A stretch of DNA of 12,816 nucleotides from Planctomycetales bacterium (GTDB taxonomy: Bacteria > Planctomycetota > Phycisphaerae > SM23-33). The stretch is taken from the NCBI GenBank assembly GCA_030592655.1, contig JAUVIQ010000069.1, positions 1-12,816 on the forward strand. The letters are read 5' to 3'. The notes below the pieces were generated by a model, which searched no databases, was not told the DNA's origin, and saw nothing but the letters and a program-made list of their open reading frames with translations. Shown in pieces: positions 1-5,441 of the stretch (its first letter is position 1; every line of letters begins with the position of its first letter). Made by a program: the position numbers and the translations under genes.

Positions 1-382
1 CGACCGGGCAGTCGGCTCCGCTGATTGTCTCGCCCAAACCGCCCTGCTCGTCGTCGCGGCTGTCCAGCGACATCGGCCTTGGTCTGGCCTTAATCCGCCG
101 GATGCGGTCCCGGACGAGATTGGCGGCGATGCGAAACATCCAGGGTTCGAATTTGCCGCGATCATCATATTGGCCCATCTTTCGTACCAGGCGAACCATT
201 AATTCGCTTACCAGGTCTTCAGCCTCATGATGCGATCCGGTCGCCCGGAAAAAATACCCGTAAAGCCGTTGGCCATAAACAGCCAGAAACTTTTCCCACG
301 CACCATCAGCGCCCGCTCGAACAGCGGTAATCACTGCCCCGGTTCGTTCCGGGCCGATCTGACGATGCCGGGATTCTGCCAT
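1..382 (-). CDS. Sigma-70 family (ECF-like) RNA polymerase sigma factor, 3' part missing
   Basis: Reading the minus strand from the ATG at 382-380 gives an open frame of 127 codons that leaves the window at base 1. The product starts MAESRHRQIG and carries a sigma region 2: a helix like WEKFLAVYGQRLYGYFFRAT, then HHEAEDLVSELMVRLVRKMG, then the region 2.3/2.4-like stretch KFEPWMFRIAANLVRDRIRR. This is the usual ECF layout, in which region 2 binds core polymerase and the -10 element. Region 4, which reads the -35 element, would lie beyond the window. An AGGA Shine-Dalgarno (391-394 on the complement) sits 8 nt before the start and supports it. It is divergent from the lipoprotein gene at 486, with about 100 bp between. 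The family call is firm; the subgroup, any anti-sigma partner and the regulon cannot be told from this fragment. Confidence 0.88.
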   Translation of the reverse strand, partial: MAESRHRQIGPERTGAVITAVRAGADGAWEKFLAVYGQRLYGYFFRATGSHHEAEDLVSELMVRLVRKMGQYDDRGKFEPWMFRIAANLVRDRIRRIKARPRPMSLDSRDDEQGGLGETISGADCPV

Positions 383-426
383 CTGCTCTGTCCTGCTTAA
401 CGCCGCCGAAGGGACGGTATTGCCCC

Positions 427-457
427 TTGACCATAAAACATCATACAATCATATAGC
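427..457 (+). promoter_or_regulatory. Possible promoter of the lipoprotein gene
   Basis: TTGACC at 427-432 resembles a -35 box. TATAGC at 452-457 lies 19 bp downstream and could serve as a -10 box, although the spacing is long. The pair sits in the divergent gap upstream of the Shine-Dalgarno at 474-477. This is a pattern match by eye only. Confidence 0.3.
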
Positions 458-485
458 CCAAGCCGTACAGATTGGAGATACTCAA

Positions 486-1568
486 ATGAGAAAATCGACA
501 AAAGTTTCCAGACGGTATTTTCGGTTTTTGGCGATTCTTATTGTTTCAGCGGCGTGCCTGCCCGTCGTTGGCTGTAGTTTAGGTCAGCTTGCCGACGCCG
601 GCGCCAAGGTTACACTTGCTGCCGAGCACGGTACGCTGTTCTACGCCTTCGATACGCTGGCGCATCCGGAAAAATCGACCGAACTTCTGGCCCAGGTCAT
701 TTACGTCAAAAAATTCAAGGAGGCCGAGAAGGCTACGGTCGAGTTTTCACTTGGCAAAGAGTCGCTCGGAGAAGTGCTCACCGACAAGGACGGATACGCG
801 CGTTTGAAGTGGGCGCCGCCGAAGGCCGGAGATTACGAGATAAAGGTCAAAATCAAGGCCGTTCCCGACGACGACTACAAGGAAATGCTGAAAGTTACGC
901 CGGCTTCGCTACTGGTCTCTGCCTGCCCGAAGGAAACACGCTTCATCGTGATTGACCTGGACCATACGGTGGTGGCTTCGAGTTTTTTCAAGGTGCTGAC
1001 GAGCGGGGCCAAGCCGATGTCGAAGGCCGACAGGGTCGTCGGCGAACTGGCGAAAAAATACGGCATCATCTACCTGACGCATCGGCCTGACCTGTTGGGC
1101 AACAAGTACTAGAATTGGATGACGGACATCGGCTTCGTCCGTGCTCCGCTTCTGGTCAGTTCGCTTAAGCAGATCGGCGACAGCAAAAAGTTCAAGTCGG
1201 GTCGGCTTGCCGAATTGCGAAAGGATTTCCCGAATATCCGCACCGGTATCGGCGACAAGATTGGCGACGTCGAGGCCTACGTCGCCAACGATATGACGGG
1301 CTACCTCATTCCGAATTACAACCGCGACGACGACGATGCCGACGATTTACGCAAACTCGCCAAAAAAATCCGCAAACTGGATAAGCGGATTCACGTCGTC
1401 GATGGCTGGGACGAAATCCGCGCCGCCATCCTCGGCGGCCAAAAATTCCCCGCCACTGCCTACGCCGACCGACTCGAAGCCCGCGCAAAACAACTGAAAG
1501 AAGAGGAAAAGAAAAAAGACGATGATGACGACGACGACGATGACGACGACGATGATGACGACGACTAA
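486..1568 (+). pseudogene. LNS2/lipin-like HAD phosphatase lipoprotein, split by an in-frame amber codon
   Basis: One reading frame runs from ATG 486 to TAA 1566-1568 and is broken only by TAG at 1110-1112. The start at 486 is chosen because GGAG (474-477) lies 8 nt upstream and the product then begins with a lipoprotein signal: basic MRKSTKVSRR, a hydrophobic stretch, and the lipobox VVGC with Cys30. An ATG at 420 is in frame but would bury the signal. Residues about 40-140 look like a secreted beta-sandwich (Ig-like) region. A HAD domain follows: motif I D157-x-D159-x-T161, motif II T198 in YLTHRP, lysines near 235, and acidic motif IV GIGDKIGD (D257, D261). The order and the LTHRPDLLG...PLLVSS pattern resemble LNS2/lipin and App1-type phosphatidate phosphatase domains. 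The amber codon falls between motifs II and III, so neither piece holds the full active site. The ATG at 1119 has no ribosome binding site. A recent nonsense mutation, readthrough or a sequence error are all possible. The substrate is unknown. Confidence 0.75.
1518..1565 (+). repeat. GAY trinucleotide run coding for a poly-aspartate tail
   Basis: Sixteen consecutive GAC/GAT codons end the lipoprotein frame, directly after a Lys/Glu-rich stretch (KEEEKKK). GAC and GAT are mixed irregularly, so the run is conserved as protein more than as a perfect microsatellite. It makes a highly acidic, probably disordered C-terminus that could bind divalent cations; that role is inference. Confidence 0.9.
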
Positions 1569-1601
1569 TATCAAAAAAAAAGCCCGAATGGACGCCCGCG
1601 C

Positions 1602-2081
1602 ATGACCGACGACCCGACAACAGTAGCGAAACTCGATGAACTGCTGACCGTCATCCGAGGCTACGACGATCCCCGTCGGGCCGGCGGCGAATGGAAGCAG
1701 GTGTACAGGCTGCTGCAGAAGACCGACCTGCCCGGCGCCGGCGTGACGCATGTGGTGGGGATGCGCGACGTGGTTCGGTTGGCCGAACTGATCGCGCAGC
1801 TTCGCTCACCCGCACCTGCATCGGAATCTGCGCAGCCCGAGGCCCCGGACGCCGAGACCTGCAAGCGGGCCTTGCGGGCGTTCCGCAGGAGGCGGAAACT
1901 TACTCTTCTGGACGACGAATCGAAGATCAACAGCCACAGCCCGTTAACCAAGGGCGCGGACTCGCACGCCGCCTGCGCCATTGTCCCGCCAAGCGACTGG
2001 CCGGAATCCGTCTGGCGGGAACTGGTCCGCCAGGGTAGGCTGTGTTACATCGGCCACGGGTGCTACGACCTGACGAACTAA
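1602..2081 (+). CDS. Hypothetical protein, possible planctomycete-type family
   Basis: The product is 159 residues, with no signal peptide and no membrane segment. An N-terminal part (about 1-65) contains LDELLTVIRGYDDP and LAELIAQLRS and looks helical. A linker rich in Ala/Pro/Glu follows. The C-terminal 70 residues hold RALRAFRRRRKLTLLDDES, SPLTKG, an AIVPPSDWP segment and a closing GRLCYIGHGCYDL. I associate this last arrangement (basic helix, LDxES, SPLTxG, PP, WxxLVxxGxLxYxGxGxYxL) with small uncharacterised proteins of planctomycetes, but I know no function for it. It begins 33 nt after the lipoprotein frame ends, so the two may be cotranscribed. The ribosome binding site is weak. The frame has GC-rich codon use like its neighbours, which supports it as a real gene. 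Confidence 0.65.
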   Translation: MTDDPTTVAKLDELLTVIRGYDDPRRAGGEWKQVYRLLQKTDLPGAGVTHVVGMRDVVRLAELIAQLRSPAPASESAQPEAPDAETCKRALRAFRRRRKLTLLDDESKINSHSPLTKGADSHAACAIVPPSDWPESVWRELVRQGRLCYIGHGCYDLTN

Positions 2082-2084
2082 TTG

Positions 2085-2144
2085 GTAAGATCGAAAAACA
2101 AGTGCAGCAAAGCACGAGCGTACTGCCCATGTTTTTCGTAAGAT
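2085..2144 (+). repeat. Inverted repeat with flanking direct repeats in front of the ATPase gene
   Basis: CGAAAAACA at 2092-2100 is matched exactly by its complement TGTTTTTCG at 2130-2138, with 29 nt between. GTAAGAT occurs just outside the left arm (2085-2091) and again overlapping the right arm (2138-2144). The element fills most of the 73-bp gap between the small hypothetical gene and the ATPase start, so an operator or a leader hairpin is possible. It is not followed by a T-tract and does not look like a terminator. Confidence 0.45.
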
Positions 2145-2154
2145 GGGGAATCCG

Positions 2155-4536
2155 ATGATGATAAAGAGCATCGCAGCGATCAAGAACCTCGCAGTCTTCA
2201 GCGACTTCGACTGGGATTCAACTGTGCGTGACAGGAACAACAGGCCTGTCCACTTCAAGCCGCTGAACATAATCTACGGCCGGAACTACTCTGGCAAGAC
2301 CACCCTCTCCAATATTCTCCGTGCGCTTGAGACCGGTGAATTATCTGACAAGTACATCGACCCAGAATTCACGGTCGAATTTACGGACGGAATGATTGTA
2401 GATCAGACATCACCCAAAGCCCATTCCTGCACCGTGCGTGTGTTCAACGAAGATTTCGTTCGGTCCAATCTAAGCGTTTTCTACGACGAGGAGCATGGAA
2501 TCGCTTCTTTCGCTGTCTTGGGAGACAACAACGCTGAATTCGCAAAGCAACTGGAAGCGAAGGAGAAGGAACTAGGTTCTAATGAGACGCCCGGAAGCCT
2601 GCTGGCCAAAGAGTCAGATCGCGCTACTGACTGGTCAACGGCTCAACGCGCTTACAATTCTGCATTTGAGGCACGGGAAGATCAACTACGAGATAAGGCC
2701 AACGCTCCCGGCAAAGGAATCAAGCATAACAAGCTCTATGGCGACGCCAACTATGACATCCGGAATGTCAAAGATGACGTTGATACAGTCAGAAAAACGG
2801 GATACACCCCGCTGACCGAGACGCAGACTGACGAACTCGAGGCTCTTCTGGATGAAACTCCGAAGCCTGATATACCCGAGTGTGCCTCACTATCGCTCGA
2901 ATACAAGACCGTTGTTACGGAGGCTCAGTCGTTAGTGGAGCGTAGGATCACGGCCACTGTGCCAATACAAGAACTGCTTGATGATGCACTCTTGCAGGAG
3001 TGGGTCCGGGCTGGGCGTGAGCACCATGAGAACAAGAGGGAGACATGCGGATTCTGTGGCCATCGCCTACCAGACGACCTGTGGGTAAAGCTGGACGGAC
3101 ACTTCAACACGGAATCCGAAACGTTACGAAAAGAAATTATCTCTTTGATGGATCGGCTAGACGTGGAGATTGAACGGGCGTCCTCGTTGATGCATGTTGA
3201 TGTGGAAGCATTCTACATCGCCTATGCTCCGCGGGCAAAATCGCTGGCATCAAAGATCAAAACCAACATAGATGCCTACAAAGCAGCACTGACTGGCGTG
3301 GAGAAGGCTCTCCACAAACGTCACAAGAATATCTTCAAAATCAGCGTCCTCCCCGATGCGGAGGACGTGTCGTCAACGTTGGAAACTCTTCGCGATGAGT
3401 ACGAGAGCCTGCGAGGCCAATCCAATGATTACACGCCATCCCTGAATAAGAAACAGGCTGAAGCACGTACGTCATTGAGGCTTCATGATGTGGCAGGCTT
3501 CATCTCAACTATTCAGTACGACAAGCAAAAGACAAAGATCGGTGTGCTTGAGAAAGATCTAGCCAGTAAGAGGAAAGAGCTCGACTCCGCTACCACAGAC
3601 GTGTTGGCTGCACGCAAAAGGATTACGTATCTCAAGGCACAGATGACGGATGAGAGATACGGGGCCGAGAAGGTCAACGACTACCTGAACCATTACTTCG
3701 GCCACCCGTCTCTATCATTGCAGGCGTTGGCGAATGATGACGATGAAGAAACGCAGTATCGCTTCGAGATCCACAGGGATGGCAGCCGCGCCTATCACCT
3801 TAGCGAAGGCGAACGTGGGCTGATCGCTTTCTGTTATTTCATAGCACGCCTGAAAGACGTCAACACCAGCGGCAAGAAGCCCATCATCTGGATTGACGAT
3901 CCGGTGTCGAGTCTTGACGACAATCATGTGTTCTTCGTCCATAGCTTGATCTACAACAACATCGCACAACCGGGTGCATTTGACCAGTTATTCATCTCTA
4001 CGCATAGCTTGGCCTTCTTGAAGTATCTGAAGCGACTGCCCGGAGGAAACGGGGAGCATAGGGCATACTTTATCGTTCACCGTACCGGGCCTACTACGAG
4101 CACCATCCAGATAATGCCAAAGCATCTGAAGAAGTATGTGACGGAGTTTCACTACCTTTTTCATCAAATATACCGATGTGCTCACGCAGACGATGCAGGC
4201 GGGCCAGATGTCGATGTCTACTACAATTTTGGAAACAATGTCCGTAAGTTCCTGGAAATGTATCTTTATTTCAAGTATCCGGATGTAAAAGAAAGTGACA
4301 AGAACAAGTTGGCTCGTTTTTTTGACGACGATCCCTTGGCAGCTTCTTTGGTAGGCAGGTTTGACAACGAGTACTCCCATCTTCAGGGCTTGTTAGAGAG
4401 AGGTCTTATGCCTGTCGATGTGCCTGAGATGAAACGTGTGGCTGAGTTCGTCCTGAAGAAGGTTGAGAAACATGACCCCGATCAGTACAGGTCTCTGGAG
4501 GCCAGCATCGGGGAATCTTCGGGTCAGGGGGGTTAA
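2155..4536 (+). CDS. AAA_13-type ATPase, RloC/PrrC-like putative anticodon nuclease
   Basis: The product is about 793 residues from ATG 2155; ATGs at 2143 and 2158 are in frame. I prefer 2155 or 2158 because GGGGA (2145-2149) then acts as Shine-Dalgarno. In order (numbered from 2155): Walker A GRNYSGKT at 42-49; a long charged helical middle (about 110-500) interrupted by CGFCGH with Cys298 and Cys301, like the zinc hook of RloC; ABC signature LSEGER at 549-554; Walker B IIWIDDP with D581/D582 followed by SSLDD; an H-loop STHS with His617. The C-terminal part contains VRKFLEMYLYFK (R697, E701) and NEYSH (H742). The known PrrC/RloC anticodon-nuclease triad is Arg-x3-Glu then a distant His, and this set fits it. 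In that family the ATPase part senses DNA damage or restriction stress, and the nuclease cuts or excises the tRNA wobble position. No hsd or other restriction gene is visible here. Codon use is less GC-rich than dnaE (about 50% in 2701-2760), hinting at acquisition. The ATPase call is firm; the nuclease call is inference, since many AAA_13 proteins are untested. Confidence 0.85.
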   Translation: MMIKSIAAIKNLAVFSDFDWDSTVRDRNNRPVHFKPLNIIYGRNYSGKTTLSNILRALETGELSDKYIDPEFTVEFTDGMIVDQTSPKAHSCTVRVFNEDFVRSNLSVFYDEEHGIASFAVLGDNNAEFAKQLEAKEKELGSNETPGSLLAKESDRATDWSTAQRAYNSAFEAREDQLRDKANAPGKGIKHNKLYGDANYDIRNVKDDVDTVRKTGYTPLTETQTDELEALLDETPKPDIPECASLSLEYKTVVTEAQSLVERRITATVPIQELLDDALLQEWVRAGREHHENKRETCGFCGHRLPDDLWVKLDGHFNTESETLRKEIISLMDRLDVEIERASSLMHVDVEAFYIAYAPRAKSLASKIKTNIDAYKAALTGVEKALHKRHKNIFKISVLPDAEDVSSTLETLRDEYESLRGQSNDYTPSLNKKQAEARTSLRLHDVAGFISTIQYDKQKTKIGVLEKDLASKRKELDSATTDVLAARKRITYLKAQMTDERYGAEKVNDYLNHYFGHPSLSLQALANDDDEETQYRFEIHRDGSRAYHLSEGERGLIAFCYFIARLKDVNTSGKKPIIWIDDPVSSLDDNHVFFVHSLIYNNIAQPGAFDQLFISTHSLAFLKYLKRLPGGNGEHRAYFIVHRTGPTTSTIQIMPKHLKKYVTEFHYLFHQIYRCAHADDAGGPDVDVYYNFGNNVRKFLEMYLYFKYPDVKESDKNKLARFFDDDPLAASLVGRFDNEYSHLQGLLERGLMPVDVPEMKRVAEFVLKKVEKHDPDQYRSLEASIGESSGQGG

Positions 4537-4620
4537 GTATTATCTCGTGGGCGTGCGGAGTCGTTTCTAATGTTGTTTTGTAACAGGCCTCCGCTTTGCC
4601 GAAGGCATGCTACGCATAGC

Positions 4621-4660
4621 GGCGGGTGATCAAGGACCATCCGCCCAGCCCCCTTTTTCT
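4621..4660 (+). terminator. Weak terminator candidate after the ATPase gene
   Basis: GGCGGGTG (4621-4628) can pair with CATCCGCC (4638-4645), giving 8 bp with one G-U and a 9-nt loop. A pyrimidine stretch with five Ts begins at 4654. The gap between stem and T-tract is longer than in a standard intrinsic terminator, and the element lies 85 bp after the stop. Confidence 0.3.
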
Positions 4661-4712
4661 CTTTCCCGCCCCGTTGGGGTCGAAGTGAAGAAACAGCGGT
4701 CCGGTCTATCCA

Positions 4713-4789
4713 CTAGCCGCGAGTGGAAACGAGCGGGTTTGACTCAACGGTGTTGGCGGAATATCCCGCTCCCTACCGGTCGCGGCTAG
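4713..4789. repeat. Imperfect 25-bp inverted repeat with 27-nt loop
   Basis: The outer arms CTAGCCGCGA (4713-4722) and TCGCGGCTAG (4780-4789) match perfectly. The inner arms GAGCGGG (4731-4737) and CCCGCTC (4765-4771) also match perfectly. The two paired parts are separated by 8 nt on each side, so the interior loop is symmetric. The whole could fold as a two-segment hairpin in RNA of either strand. It could be a structured RNA, a remnant of a small mobile element, or a processing site. I do not recognise a known family. Confidence 0.6.
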
Positions 4790-4816
4790 CACGCCAATGA
4801 AAAAATCTATCCGTTC

Positions 4817-4842
4817 ACGTTCGCGCGCGCAAACGCGAACGT
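4817..4842. repeat. REP-like palindrome, copy A
   Basis: ACGTTCGCG (4817-4825) pairs exactly with CGCGAACGT (4834-4842) around an 8-nt loop. Read on the minus strand, this copy matches the core of the palindrome at 4916-4955 (CGTTCGCGTTTGCGCGCGC, then ACGTGAACG), so the two are inverted copies of one element about 75 bp apart. Confidence 0.65.
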
Positions 4843-4915
4843 AAAAATCGGGGGGCCGAAAAATTCCAAAAAAACTTTTCCCAAGGCCACCAAGGACTTA
4901 CGTCGTCGCAATCCG

Positions 4916-4955
4916 TTTTGCGTTCGCGTTTGCGCGCGCAAACGTGAACGCAAAA
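4916..4955. repeat. REP-like palindrome, copy B (20-bp arms, no loop)
   Basis: The left arm 4916-4935 (TTTTGCGTTCGCGTTTGCGC) is followed at once by its complement at 4936-4955, with a single mismatch that would be a G-U pair in RNA. The CG-rich core is alternating purine-pyrimidine (GCGCGCGC). With copy A it forms an inverted pair, the arrangement seen in bacterial REP/BIME elements. Confidence 0.7.
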
Positions 4956-5025
4956 GATAATAGTGGAGAAGGTGTGCGATGAGGCATGCCCCGTGATGTT
5001 TTTGGTAAGTGAATAAGAGAAGACA

Positions 5026-5055
5026 GGGACTCGGGACTTGGGATTAGGGACTAGG
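5026..5055 (+). repeat. 7-bp tandem repeat array (GGGACTN type)
   Basis: The units GGGACTC, GGGACTT, GGGATTA and GGGACTA follow one another without gaps from 5026 to 5053, then GG. All keep GGGAYT and vary at the end. It is a short tandemly repeated sequence of the general kind known in cyanobacteria and some other phyla; it is noncoding as far as I can see. Confidence 0.75.
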
Positions 5056-5076
5056 AAAAGCAGAAAAAAACGGATG

Positions 5077-5114
5077 AACCAGTCAACCGGTCAACCAGTC
5101 AACTGATTAACCGG
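5077..5114 (+). repeat. 8-bp tandem repeat array (AACCAGTC type)
   Basis: The units AACCAGTC, AACCGGTC, AACCAGTC, AACTGATT and a partial AACCGG run head to tail. AACCGGTT-like and AACCAGTT-like parts are partly self-complementary, so the single strands could fold. It lies 23 bp after the 7-bp array. Confidence 0.75.
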
Positions 5115-5123
5115 AATACCGGC

Positions 5124-5150
5124 CTTCGGCTCTGAGGCTCAGGCTCGAAG
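5124..5150. repeat. Small imperfect hairpin
   Basis: CTTCG (5124-5128) with CTGAG (5132-5136) pairs with CTCAG (5138-5142) and CGAAG (5146-5150) around one central base, leaving three mismatched positions on each side. There is no T-tract on either strand, so it is not an obvious terminator. Confidence 0.4.
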
Positions 5151-5162
5151 AGAATACCGAGG

Positions 5163-5190
5163 AATCCGCAATCCACAATCCGCGATCCGC
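5163..5190 (+). repeat. 7-bp tandem repeat array (AATCCGC type)
   Basis: The units AATCCGC, AATCCAC, AATCCGC and GATCCGC are contiguous from 5163 to 5190, followed by AATGG. It is the third short tandem array within 170 bp, and its unit differs from the other two. Confidence 0.75.
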
Positions 5191-5303
5191 AATGGTACTC
5201 TGGGCCGTTTAGGTAATATAGGCAAGAGCGGATTTTCTAAAATGGGCGAAAAACCGACCCCCAAAACCGTAACTGATTGCACGCCAAAGAGTTACGGATT
5301 TTG

Positions 5304-5413
5304 CAATTGGCCCGAATTGGCCCCAATTGGCCCCAATGGTTCCCAATTGGCCCCAATCGTTCCCAATTGGCCCGAATTGGCCCGTTTCGTTCCGTTTCGG
5401 CCCGTTTCGGCCC
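5304..5413. repeat. 10-bp tandem repeat array, 11 units, beyond the dnaE stop
   Basis: Eleven contiguous decamers fill 5304-5413. The main unit is CAATTGGCCC or GAATTGGCCC; two units are CAATSGTTCC-like (CAATGGTTCC, CAATCGTTCC), and the last three change to GTTTCGTTCC or GTTTCGGCCC. Variants alternate in an ordered way rather than at random. The period equals about one helical turn, so the AATT steps are all on one face of the DNA. Ten is not a multiple of three and open frames exist on both strands, so coding use is unlikely. The array ends 28 bp from the dnaE stop codon and lies in the dnaE 3' untranslated region if transcription reads through. Confidence 0.85.
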
Positions 5414-5441
5414 CGAAAAAACCCCACTTGCTGAATTTCAA

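Larger units (their letters stand above)
4537..5441. other. Gene-poor, repeat-rich intergenic region between the ATPase and dnaE
   Basis: About 900 bp lie between the ATPase stop and the dnaE stop. I see no credible gene: the longest frames lack ribosome binding sites and recognisable protein features, and some are made of tandem repeats. The region instead holds, in order, a weak terminator candidate, a 77-bp imperfect inverted repeat (4713-4789), two related palindromes (4817-4842 and 4916-4955), three short tandem arrays (5026-5055, 5077-5114, 5163-5190), a small hairpin (5124-5150) and a decamer array (5304-5413). Each is described separately. Confidence 0.7.

Noticed and set aside
1347..1751. 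Minus-strand frame with a long Val/Ile run that looks like a membrane segment
   Set aside because: The run is the reverse complement of the GAY repeat encoding poly-Asp, so it is an artefact of that repeat.
1691..2038. Alternative frame within the small hypothetical gene
   Set aside because: It is Arg/Gly-rich as expected of an off-frame reading of GC-rich DNA, whereas the 1602 frame has ordered motifs.
4607..4789. 60-codon frame in the gap after the ATPase
   Set aside because: It crosses the inverted repeat at 4713-4789, has no ribosome binding site and no protein-like pattern.
5026..5413. CRISPR array
   Set aside because: Units are 7-10 bp and directly contiguous, with no spacers, and no cas gene is present.
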